Position numbers and translations under genes: made by a program. A stretch of 64,000 nucleotides of DNA. Origin: Hydnum rufescens UP504 (taxonomy: Eukaryota > Basidiomycota > Agaricomycetes > Cantharellales > Hydnaceae). This document shows positions 36,070-46,566 of this stretch, one piece after another; position 1 is the first letter of the stretch, and the number at the start of each line of letters is the position of its first letter. The notes under the pieces are model-generated. The model was not told where the DNA came from. It did not search any database and saw nothing but the letters and a program-made list of their open reading frames with translations. The stretch lies in contig MU128960.1 in the NCBI GenBank assembly GCA_014904985.1, positions 62,001 to 126,000 on the forward strand, given 5' to 3'.

Positions 36070-37530
36070 ACTGAGTGTTATGGATGGAACGAGGATCCGG
36101 TGCGAAAAGTTCTAGGTAAGTCAAAGGCAGTACTAGTGTACTCGCGAGACTGCATATTGGAGGTGAGGGCGGTGCGGTAGATATTCCTGGACATGGAAAA
36201 CAACGTACCCTGCTCGAGGATAGTTGGACGAGGGAAGTGGTTACGAATCTGAGAATCACTGGACCTTTATACGGTTGCGGGTCCCCTGTTACCATCATCG
36301 AGGGTACGTACTGCTTCTGGAATCGTCATGGAGACCTGCTGCTGCCTTGGTGCCACGATCATACCCCATATTCGAAAGTCCCCTAACGACAATGTTCGGG
36401 AATTAAGATGTCTGTGCCGGGCTGTCCAGCAAATCTATCGAGAAGGCGTCGTAACACTGCCAATTATGGCTAAAGCAGTGAGTGTGTCCTTCCTCACAGA
36501 TCGGATCTCTGCAGATTGAATGCGCAGATCCTCGGATAGGCCCAGATCCGGATCCCCCACAGCCAGTGAGTAGGCCTCCATCAGAGGATGGGAATCCGAC
36601 AAAATCCGCAGATCAACACAGGCAGAAAACATGGGTACAAATTCACCAATTTGGATGGTAAATGGCCTTCAACTATAAAAATGCAATGAAACTACCTGTA
36701 ACTGATACAGAATAGATGCCCCTGCATATTGATGGAGCCTGGACTTGAGAAATAGCTCGAGTCGTTGATATGGCTAATTCCGGGACATGGGAAATTACCT
36801 TTTATGGCAATAAAGTGGGTTTAAACACAGGGCCTAGTATTGGAATTGGGGATGGGCGAGCTCCAATGCTCATCGCCTAGTCAGTGTATCCTCTAGTTTC
36901 TTGGGATGTACCAAAGTTCCCTTCTTGTGCGAATCTAAGTGGCTCTGCACCAATTCATCAACACCTAGTATGAGGCCCCAGCCCCATTAATTTCCAGTCT
37001 TAGTCAAACGTCAGTATTGTGAGTACTCATGAATGTCTTCAGTGTTGGAAAGCCCAGCTGAAAGGCTCCAGTCATATCTCCAAGAGAAGCTTGTCTCCCT
37101 CTTGCATGGTAGTGCATACCTAGGGCTAGGGCGCAATCTGCGGATTCGGATCCCCCCCTTGAGGGGCCTCAATCCGAACGGATGCCATGTGATCTGCATC
37201 TGATTCGATCTGTGAGGTGCACTGCCTGGCAATCTCTTGGGCTATGGCATCGCATGTCTCGAGGTAGTCCGGTAGTTCCCAGACGAGATGTCGGCAGATG
37301 CCTCACAAGCGCCCAGCGCTCAATCCTACACAAGTATTCGGTGATTATGACAAGTCAGGAGAAAGACCCCCCCCCCCCCCTTGAAGTTGCGGACAAACTA
37401 GTACGTATATGCCCAAATAGCGGGATTCCATTAAAGCGGATCAGGAATGAATGATACAAAACACCACCTGATCCGCTATTGCGAATGTTTGAAGCCCCTG
37501 AGTTCTATGACTTCGCGGGCGTAGATATTA
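36070..37530. other. Intergenic with GGATCC/AATCCG-rich repeats and a C tract
   Basis: No gene supported. Two stretches (36540-36605 and 37140-37180) share the pattern GGATCCCCC...GGCCTC...AATCCG. A 9-bp inverted repeat, CGGATCAGG/CCTGATCCG, lies at about 37437-37477, and a run of about 14 C starts near 37367. This probably reflects old repeat debris. Confidence 0.45.
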
Positions 37531-37888
37531 CAGCGATACTCATATTGATAGGGGAGTTTGATTTTGTTGCCCATCCAACAAGCAAGAAGATGTGCGTGAA
37601 GGATTGAATTGAGCATGTGAGCTGTGTTCCGGGGTCCTACCCCATGACTGTGCTTGTGACCGGCACGAGTAGCCGGCCAACTCAAACCACAATGAGGGAA
37701 TCCCCACCGGCTACCAGTGGCGGCCACAAGAGTCTCCTGGCATAGTGCACACAAAGCGTCGGCATTTGCCGTAAACCACATGACCACTCGAACTACATAT
37801 GGGCCCCGGAGACCCTCGCTCAGTGCATAAAAACTTCCCGCATCAAACCAGCCACAGAAAATTTTCCCTATCGAAATGAGTATCGCTG
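37531..37888. mobile_element. MITE copy 2
   Basis: 358 bp, the same family as 1910-2301. Left end CAGCGATACTC, right end GAGTATCGCTG, with shared internal blocks such as the palindromic CCGGCACGAGTAGCCGG. Left flank TA (37529-37530), right flank TG, so one side of the target duplication has mutated. It sits between the two cupredoxin genes. Confidence 0.9.
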
Positions 37889-38507
37889 TGGTTGTTGTCT
37901 ACTGTCTCCATCTTAAGTATATAGTATATATATTATAATGAATGGAATTTTTGCGTTACGTGGCGCCCTTTATAGGTAACCATCCTGTGGCCCTGTCTGT
38001 GACGCGTGACACCGAAAATTTTTGAGGTAACCGGCGAGCTCAAAGACCCCCCCAACCCAGAAAAAAAGTACCCTTTTGCCCCTTTTGCATACCTAGGATT
38101 GATCCGAAATCATACCTTTGTGCGAATTTAGAATTTTGAGCATTGAGGTTTCGGCAAAAAAATAGCCAGGGGCCTCGAGAAGTAGGATAGGTCTACAAAG
38201 GCTGTAACAACGATTCTGGGAGCTATGAAACTCCTCCTTGAATTGTGACGTTATTTCTCAGAAGATAGCACTGGAAGTGCCGACTGTGACGTGACACTTT
38301 CATATACTACTTATGATGAGGACAGTATATGAAGATTCACTCCATCACTCCGCGTCTCGGAAATAGCTTACGTCGTGTGAACGAACGAGCACTTCAGTCT
38401 GACTGTAGGATTTTGCCACAGACCACATCCTTAATATTCATGCGTACATAATCGTAATCTCTTTTTGGGCTCCAGAGTGATTTTGGAATGTAACAGGGTG
38501 GTTCAAA
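37889..38507. other. Intergenic, AT-rich
   Basis: Downstream of cupredoxin copy 2. It includes an AT-rich TATATAGTATATATATTATA stretch near 37918-37938. No gene seen. Confidence 0.5.
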
Positions 38508-39444
38508 TCAAATCATCAACCCCAAGCTGGCTGAAGCAAGTGACATCATCACAAGCGCAGCAAGACTCGCGAGTTCTCGGGTGAGTGTGGCCCCGCTCGC
38601 TTTAGTCGTGGTTGCAGTGGTGGTGGGGTTCGAGCTAGAGCCACTGGGCGGGGCACTGGGCGGGGGACCGTACGGGTTGGGGTTACCGGTTTCTGTAGCC
38701 GTGGTGACTCCTGATCCTGAGCTTGACGACGTGGGCGCTGAAGCCTTCCCTTCTGCGATTTGCTGAAACACGATGCGATGTGAGGGGGAGAAGGCCTACA
38801 CGCGTAGGTCACGATGACATACCTGGTAGAGCGCGAAGGTGTTGCCCGTGGTGGGTGCGTTGACAGCAGCGACCATTCCACTCTGGCAATGGCTAGATCA
38901 CACGAACACGTCAGGAGGCGATAACCGGGCACAGGAGACGAACGTCCGTACCCAACCTGAGAGCAGTGAAGCCAAATGGGGTCAGTCGAATTAACGACGA
39001 AGCTAAAGGTAGCAGTCCCCGTGGTCACAGGGAAACTATGGGACACTCAAAATGTTGGTTTGAGTGCTGGACGCTTGGTTGGATGAACTTACAAGGGGGT
39101 CGAGATGTTCCCGCTGGGAGTGCAGGGGTCAGCGAAGGTGGATGAAAAGACACTCTACGATAGAAAGGTGAATGGAGGACCGATTGAGAAGATGGGGAGT
39201 AAGCTAACGTGAGCGCCGGTCATAAAGGTGAACAAGACAGTGTCTCCAACACTGGCGGTAACATTGGGAGGACTATATGCTATGGCGTTATTTGCCCCTA
39301 CAGCAATGTTGACCGTTGCCTAAATATGATCATACATGTTGGTGGATGAGACAATGTTTCGGAAACTTGCTACTAAAGAAGTTGACTGACTGCACGGGAG
39401 GCACCGACAAGGGCTAAACCAGCGACGATGTATGAGAAGACCAT
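38508..39444 (-). CDS. Secreted GPI-anchored cupredoxin-like protein (copy 2)
   Basis: Starts MVFSYIVAGLALVGASRA (signal peptide), then VNIAVGANNAIAYSPPNV, SVGDTVLFTFMTGAH, STFADPCTPSGN, FSFVVNSTDPIWLHCSQVGHCQSGMVAAVNAPT, with the C/H/M ligands read across an intron whose phase fits (GG|C). A Ser/Pro/Thr stalk with NPYGPPPSAPPSGSSS and a hydrophobic tail (LAALVMMSLASASLGLMI) suggest a GPI anchor. Same architecture as the gene at 35197-36069, so probably a diverged tandem paralogue. Four introns. Confidence 0.9.
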
Positions 39445-40382
39445 AGTGTATGGAGGGCGTGTGGCTGAGGGGGATCAGGTTGTCAGCGTTTTTATTCAAC
39501 TTACGCAACATTGAATTGGCCGGGGGCTCGGGCTGGGACATGATCGAGGAGGGTTCTGGAGGGAAGCAAATTACATATATGAGGGGTCATTTCCCATACA
39601 CCGCACCCACGCTCGCATGTGGCCTCATTACCATCAGCCATCATATGGCTCATCACCTTGAAGGAGTTACAAGGAGCTCAAAACCATTGCTCCAAACAGC
39701 TCCAAACGAATTAGCTGTGTATCGACGCCTATACCCAAGCAATTGCAAATTGTTCCTGAGCTCTTAAGATTTCGGGTGTATCTGGAAACATTACATAACT
39801 CGTGATGTCGGTTCCTGTGTGGCTACGCGAGAGAAATCTGGATTTATATAGCGGGAATCGTCGACATGAGGGCACTAAGGCCATACAGTGGTGATTGTGA
39901 TCAGTCTTGTTTCGATGGGAATGGGCTAAAGGCGGGACATGGTGAATCTGGCGTGGGCCTGGATCAAATTTTTCTGCGTTCAATATAGTATAATTATAAG
40001 TGTCGTGTGTTATATATAGCTCAAGCGTCCGACTGCCAACAATGGGAGGGCAGTGATCGCTGGTGATCCCCGAGATCCCGTTCAGGAACACATCTCGCTA
40101 GAAGGCACAGCTTCTCGCCCGCAACCGTCCACTCTTCAGAGAAAACTGCCGCACAGCATCGATAGGGGAAACCTAAGGTTTCTTTTTGAATTGAAACAGT
40201 CCTTCGTGATGTTGCAGTGATTCCTGCCAGGCGGTACAACGAGAAATACGACAGCACAAGGCGCCCCGTTCCCAGGAAGGAATGCACGCGGAGGCACCAA
40301 CGTCCGTCAAGTCCAAAGAAGCAACACACAAGGGGACACTGTCAGTGAATCGATCACACTGTCAGAGGCATCCAGATCTAAG
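39445..40382. other. Intergenic, no gene supported
   Basis: Upstream of cupredoxin copy 2 and downstream of the coiled-coil gene. A minus-strand ORF at 40021-40329 lacks coding character. Nothing else recognised. Confidence 0.5.
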
Positions 40383-41536
40383 CTAGGCTCCTCGCATCAT
40401 CGTCTTCAGCAGACTCGCATCCAACGCCCCTTTCTTTCCCTTGGCGACGCCCTTATCCGATACGGCATGTTTGAATTTTTTCTCGGCAAGTTTAATAGTC
40501 TTCTCTACCGAGGCACCGACATCATCGGCAGCGGCATCCCCAATAGCGGCTACGGTAACATCCACTCTCTCCATCAATCCGTGCACCGCTAGAACTTGAC
40601 CGCAGGTGCTTACCGGTTCGATCGATCAGCGCGGCATATCGATCCCACCACTCCTTTCGGCGCTCATCCTGTACTCGCAAAGCCTCGAAGATGGCTTTAA
40701 TCCGAGTTTGAGATTCTTCTATTGCATCTGCGAACTCCACAGACTGGTCATGCAATAATCTATCGAAATCTCCGAGGCATCATTGTATGCCACAAAACCA
40801 TCTCGTCTAAGATTCACCAAATAGTTCTCAGCTCCATCTAAACACGTGTACATGTGCTTACTTGAATTGTTCTTGTTCAATCTTGGTCCCAATGTGAGAG
40901 ATGAGGGAATGGGCACGCTTGAGAGCCGGTTCAAGACCGTCGATCATCTCTTTCTTCATGGATATGGAATGCTTGGAGAACGTCTCTGAGTAAATGCCAC
41001 AAGTCCGCGATGACCTTTAGACTCGTAAGATATTTCGGCACCAACCCGGGAGCTTATTGATGAGGGCCACATTGATTGTGCGATCAGCTTCCTCTGCATC
41101 GTCGCTATTTCACAACACCCACATGGGGCAACTATTGAGTAGGCTTTCGGGAGCGCATATGACAGTATATCCACCTGAGGTCTCCAAGTTCGGCAGCCGC
41201 ATCAATCAGTGTTTTACCATCGAGCCATTCCCCGAGCTCTCCGTCCGATTCCGCTTCGTCAATTTCAACAGCATTTTGGGGGCTAAAAGCGGCGTCCGCA
41301 GCAACGTGGTCGATCAGAGAGGGGCTCAATCGACGAGACCTTTGAGGCGTGTTGTTGCGATTGAATGAAGCAGTGGCAACATGTACATTGGAGCGAGTGG
41401 TAGCAGAGGGGATTTTCAATTGTTTCGGAGAAGTGGCGAGGCTAAGAGGAGGCTTAGAAGCAGGAACTCGACGAGCTGCAGCCCATGCAGCAAATAGAAG
41501 CAGAGCACGAATAAAGCAGAGTAAGTCTAGAGACAT
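40383..41536 (-). CDS. Hypothetical protein with signal peptide and coiled coil
   Basis: Family not recognised. Starts MSLDLLCFIRALLLFAAWAA (signal peptide or anchor), then a basic Ser-rich linker. Acidic DHVAADAAFSPQNAVEIDEAE leads to ELGDLSDDAEEADRTINVALINKLP, joined by a phase-2 intron, and ETFSKHSISMKKEMIDGLEPALKRAHSLISHIGTKIEQEQF. A helical region follows, EFADAIEESQTRIKAIFEALRVQDERRKEWWDRYAALIDR. The C-terminus is HGLMERVDVTVAAIGDAAADD and ends SLLKTMMRGA. The last junction needs a 25-nt intron (40589-40613) or a frame break. Divergent from STE18. Confidence 0.7.
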
Positions 41537-41895
41537 TTGTTGGTCCTACCAAACGGTTCCAGTGTTCTTGTATTCCTTGATTTAACAGGGCTAGCAACCA
41601 GACGCGTATTCGCTTGACGGAGGACAGCAGAGAGTTCCTTTAGACCAAGACTTCGCATACTGGACGTCGTCACGATCAGACTTGAGAACAGAGACGCGCG
41701 ACATTGTGACTCCGATGAACCGGCGTAGCTCCAAGAAGCGGCCGACAGCAAAGCGCCGGAAGGTGCCGCGGACATTCCCGACTGCTTCCACATCACAAAG
41801 GCCGGCTTCGTCGCAGTCATCTCTTGTAAGGATGGTCTGATGGTCTGTGTGCAGCGCCCAAATTGACCCTTTTCGAGCGGCATAGAACCTTTGTT

Positions 41896-42276
41896 ATGAT
41901 GAACTCGCGTCCCCATAAACAGTCCATGTCCGAACTCAAACTCCGTCGTTTGACGGAGCACAACCAACGCCTTAGAGACGATCTTGCGAGACCAAGACTT
42001 CGTGTCAGTGAAGCAAGTCAGAGGTGAGAACGCTGTGCCGGTGATCTTTTGAACCTCGGGTCCTAACGACACCGACAGCTTAATCAACTATTGCAAGCAA
42101 ACTAAGGATCATCTCGTATGCGTCTTTTTTCCATGGCTGCTTTTTGTGGTCTCCTTACTTGAAGTTCGTTAATCAACATTTCCATCCACTAGGTACCCTC
42201 CGTCTGGGGTCCGATCGGGAAGGGTGAAGATCCATACGCACCACCAGCACAGGGCTGTAATTGCTCCATCATGTAA
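41896..42276 (+). CDS. STE18: G protein gamma subunit (pheromone signalling)
   Basis: Partner of G beta at the plasma membrane in the mating-pheromone pathway. Three exons: 41896-42023, 42079-42115 and 42193-42276 (249 nt, 82 aa), all in phase. [41 protein letters not shown] is the GGL helix, then [27 protein letters not shown], ending in a CaaX box, CSIM, with a second Cys two residues upstream (CNCSIM) for possible palmitoylation. Typical basidiomycete Ste18 length. A long antisense ORF over this region is a shadow. Confidence 0.97.
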
Positions 42277-42537
42277 CCGTGAAAACGTGCTGCATTCCTA
42301 CATTCGCATTCCATCGTCATCGTCGCGTAACCACCTTGGTATATATGATCCCGCCACTTTCGCTCGTTTTTTATTATGTCCTACGCCTCTCTCATCGTAT
42401 TTTCGGTACTATGGTTTCGCTCATTATCGTAATTCTATCGTCGTGTGATACCAGCAGCATTCTGCTAGTTGTGGTCCCCAACAGTCGTATTTGGAGTATT
42501 CAACCACAAGGAGAATGTAATATGTATGATCCACACG

Positions 42538-43161
42538 CTATAGTTCCTTGACAAAACGCTTCAGGGCATCTATTCGTTGAAGCCCAATGAAGTGTGAGAG
42601 TTGTTTCCCGTTCCTGAAAGCAATCACCGTGGGCAGCGACGTGATCTGAAATGCATGTCAGACTGAGGGGAATAACCCACAACCATCCGAGCCTCACCCC
42701 CATTTCCTGCGCGAGCTTGGGCTGGGCATCCGTATCGACGGTGACAAGATCAAGCTCTACCCCGCCAACCAAATTCGGATCTGACGTGATTCTCTTGAGA
42801 AGGGGAGATAATTGCTGACATGGTGCACACCAACTACGACGAGCCACTCAACATTCGAATAATTCCAATGAATAATTGGGCGCTCGCTCACTCGGCATAG
42901 AAATCCACGAGGACCGGCTTATCCCCCCCTTTCGTCACACGCTCTTCGAATTGCTGTCATTGGATAAACGATGATCCACGGATTACAAACGCTGTGTGGG
43001 TGAACGGCTCACCAACCTCGGGCGTTACGTCGAAAAAGTGCTGGAATCGTGAGCTAGAAGCGTGATCGAGCGTAGAGAAGCAAGGGAGGGTTCGCTGCTT
43101 GGGCTATGTGAAGTCTAGAGACGTTCTTGGATCCAGATCGAAAGGAGCGTAGCACAATCAT
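42538..43161 (-). CDS. Thioredoxin (probably mitochondrial)
   Basis: Thiol-disulfide reductase. Core: [50 protein letters not shown], then ITSLPTVIAFRNGKQLSHFIG and RIDALKRFVKEL. The active site is WCAPC instead of the common WCGPC; the cis-Pro (LPT) is present. The N-terminal MIVLRSFRSGSKNVSRLHIAQAAN is Arg/Ser-rich with no acidic residue, as in a mitochondrial presequence. It connects to SRFQHFFDVTPE only through a one-base frame break near 43085-43092, so the 5' end is provisional. Tail to tail with STE18. Confidence 0.9.
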
Positions 43162-44869
43162 ATCGTTGCCCCAAGTGGAAATCCGACTTCAGTTTGCTCG
43201 GCAAGGGCACGGCAAGTTCCAGCGGCTGTGACGAAGACCACGCCTTTCTGTGACTTCACTATAGCGGAGCACACAACAGGACTCCCATGCTCATCTCTAG
43301 CTGTCATTCGGTGTGGTTCCAGCTCGCTGTAGCCGGATCGTTATTTAATGACGAAGCCATTGGTTTTGTGGAGCACTGGACTTGAATTCGACCCCAGTAC
43401 TGGAATGGAAACTTGGACCGCCCCCCAGGTGAATTGACCGGTATTCCACGTTCCAAACCCTATAATCCCGCGTGATGGACCTACGTAACGACATAAGCGG
43501 AAACTAGACACAAGAGAACCATTCAATGCAAGGGATATTGCACGGGAAAATGGCATCCTTGGAAATACCGACCACATCACCATTGATTGGGACTCAATGC
43601 CGGGATGGGCGATCCGGGAGAACTGGCGCTCAGATTCAAATGACTATAACAATACACCCGGCTCCTGTCTCCTTACGTATTGGCAGTCCTACACCCTCTC
43701 TTCCCTCATACTTATCAAGTGTATGCTATTAGTGCTGCAACAACAGCTCCAATACTCACTGGCAGGTGCCAGTAATGCCATGCCATTGATGTGAGAGCAT
43801 GTTGGATATTGGGCAGATAAAAAGTCCATACTAATCACAAAGCAAGCTGTGTGTGCTTAGTGCTAGCACACAGAGCTGTGTCATACAATCAGAGAATCAA
43901 TCAAATGGGCAGATTGGGTGCCAACTTCAGGGTGATAGTTTAGGCAGATGGCATCATGGCGCAGCAACCCATACTTTGAACAAATGTGCTTTTACAGTAA
44001 CAGCCATGCCAAGAGGGGACCAAGAAAGCTGGATTTCAAATTGAGTTTAACTTCGGAAGCAAGTTACGGAGCTCAATGTGACGGCGAGGCCAAAGTTCGC
44101 TCGAACGCCCAGACTGACTTTACCGATAGGCAGGCAGGCTGGCTGGCGTGGTATAATTCCCACCACCCAGACTGAGCGGTCATGCGTCCAGTGGGAACCA
44201 CATGAGCTCAAGCCCGATTAAGCCGACCTCTCGATCTCCGTTCATAAACATAATTTTCAGTGGCTTTGGGCGGGGGAATTCGATGATGATCAGGTGGAGC
44301 TCGTTTAATCTGTATAACCGAAAGTATCTTCAAGCCGATGATGCCAGTTTTCTTGCCATTTCGAGCAGCAGAATTCGATTTTACACAACTCATTGACGGC
44401 CTTGTGCTATCCCAGGCTCTTAGATTTTTCTTGACGAGCATGCCTCACCAGAATCTCGACCCCTGGGATATTTAACTCCGGTACCGCCACTGGGACCATA
44501 GAATAACTGATGCCGTACAATAGGGTCGCTGATTATTTGCTTGCCTTACGCGGTTGGTAGACTCATCGCCTCGGTAAGCATCGCGACCGTGGGTTCTTTC
44601 ACCCACACTTCTACTTACCCTGGTTCCGGCTCCGTCCACATTATTCGATCCGCGAACGTCGCTATGGATGGGCTTCTACGACACCCACGCCGCCCGTGGT
44701 GCAGTTCCGCCTTGGCTTATTGTGGCCGCGGATGTTATCCCTGTGGATCATGTTCCCAGGGTGCAAAACATGTTGGCCTAATAATCTTTTTGCCTCTGCG
44801 GGCCGATCACGAATCTCATGGAAGAATATCTAATCATTAGGTTGGCATCCAACCTTTCTATAAAAGCAT
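43162..44869. other. Unassigned region with coding-like fragments
   Basis: No intact gene. Fragments that look protein-like: minus strand 43167-43320 (EPHRMTARDEHGSPVVCSAIV...), plus strand about 43500-43790 (ARDIARENGILGNTDHITI...) and plus strand 44541-44790, where two frames (FTHTSTYPGSGSVHIIRS and VIPVDHVPRVQNML) adjoin without an intron. These may be remains of degraded genes or chance. No family recognised. Confidence 0.35.
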
Positions 44870-45640
44870 CCCTAAGTTGGACTAAGATCCCTTATTACGA
44901 ATGCAGCAGATATACCCAATACATCGGACGTCCCTAGTTGTTCTGCTAGCACGTGGTCCTCTTCATGATTCTCATTATGACCACCCTTCAGGATTGCGCG
45001 GCATGTAAAGTAAAGGATGTCGTTGCGATCCTTGGGAACCTTCTTGACTTCTTGAACGTGCAATTCTCCTTCCCATACCCAATATTTATCGTGCGGCCGG
45101 ACCTCTTCAAGTGCGTGTTAACGTTACCGCAGGTGGCGACGATGGGGGCATCGTATTAATCCTACCATCTCCAAATTTCGTTTCAGAATATATGTGACAT
45201 CGGCTTCTCATTTGGCTGCCGGTGTCTCGATCGTATCATCGCCTCGTGTCCTGTTCCAACGAATTTTCTTGAGAAATTTGAACATAATTCTCCCAGTCAT
45301 ACCCTAGGCTCATTGACCCGTGGGTGGTGAGCCGTGGCGGTTAAATAACCCTGCGCCCCTGGAATATAACGGTCCGAAGCAGGTCTCTCCTCGAATCCTA
45401 TCTCCTTCCGGGGACGCTCACGACCGATCGGCCTTTCTCATCCAAGCTTGTCCCATTCTTCGACGGGTTCGGCGCTTCAGCTTAAGACTCTAACGACGTG
45501 GGAGCGGGTAATAACCTGCTTCATATGTGTTCGTCCTCTACAGAAGACGATAATTCAAAGAAAGGACGCGTTAGATTCATGAGTGCTGCGCCTCTATTAC
45601 CGGATATTCACTCGTCTCTGGTAGTGCATGTCCCGGCCCT
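44870..45640 (-). pseudogene. Decayed protein-coding relic, family unknown
   Basis: Minus-strand pieces read in order: RERPRKEIGFEERPASDRYI, GAQGYLTATAHHPRVNEPR, MSLGYDWENYVQISQENSLEQ, then EEVRPHDKYWVWEGELHVQEV, KKVPKDRNDILYFTCRAIL and NENHEEDHVLAEQLGTSDVL. Composition is protein-like, but an in-frame stop, a frame change and missing splice sites separate the pieces. I read this as a broken gene; it could also be several exons with unusual introns. Confidence 0.4.
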
Positions 45641-46566
45641 ATCGATCGCGATTTCCAGCGGTCCTCACACCATATAGAAGGGATGATGGGGGAAAATGGC
45701 GGGAGCATCCAGCCGAGTCCGTATTGCTTGGTTCGAACCTTGCCTGAGCACCAGTTTGATTTCGAGACCCAATCGGTGAGTCGGGCGCTTCTTCATCTAG
45801 TGGAACCCTCCCGCAGGATGTAATTTTTCTCTAGCTTCGGGCGAGGCAAATTTATAACATCTAGTCCATTCTCCCGTTGTCACGTTTTGTGGGACTATGG
45901 TCAATGAGGACTTGACGAAGGATTGGCCTGAAACCGGCCGAGGTTGAGCACACCATTCGCCGGCTCTTTTCACGCACGTTCGTTCTGACTCTTTTCACTG
46001 CAGACCGTCCCTCGAATACTCGAATAGTAAATTCTGAGGTGACAGTTTGAAAATCTCATGGCCTCTAGCTCTAGGTCTCTTGCATAGCATTTCGGCTATT
46101 ACTTAGGGCTTGCTTGGCAAGTTTGGAACCCCCACGTGTGTCCAGTTTGCAATCGATCGCAAGTTGCCGTATGATTTCAACATGGCCCTTTGGATCTGGA
46201 TGATTTTGCAATCCAAGAGAAGATGAAATAACTTGACATGTGCATTAGAGATATCTGGATTTGTATACCGCCTAGGCGTGGATCGTCGAGAGCGGTCCAC
46301 CGTAGCACTAACTAAGGCTTTACAGTGGTTGATTCGTCAAGGTGGTATATCAATAGGAAAAGGGCTGAGGTCGGGAGGGTTGGTATGGGATTCAGTGATT
46401 TGCAAATCAAGAAAAAGCGCGCGCGTGCGCGTAGGCGAAGGACTTGTTGATGGCGTGCTTCGGCTATTCCCGCACGCAATTCCCTCGTACCATACTTGGT
46501 TCTTTTTTTTTTTTTTTCAACTTTTCACTTTAGATCCCTCGTTCTCTACGCTTCTAGTTGCCATCG
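45641..46566. other. Intergenic, upstream of SAM synthetase
   Basis: No gene supported. A long T tract near 46505-46518 and pyrimidine-rich DNA just before the SAM synthetase ATG look like a fungal housekeeping promoter and leader. Confidence 0.45.

Noticed and set aside
41527..42087. 186-codon minus-strand ORF
   Set aside because: It lies opposite STE18 and its upstream region. The plus-strand exons give a complete Ste18 with CaaX box, so this ORF is a shadow.
44540..44640. tRNA-like boxes (GCGGTTGGTAGAC...GGGTTCTTTCACCC)
   Set aside because: Acceptor stem and anticodon arm do not pair, and the TTC loop lacks the GGTTCRA consensus.
44500..45900. Possible rRNA fragment
   Set aside because: No conserved SSU or LSU segment was recognised; protein-like frames explain part of the stretch better.
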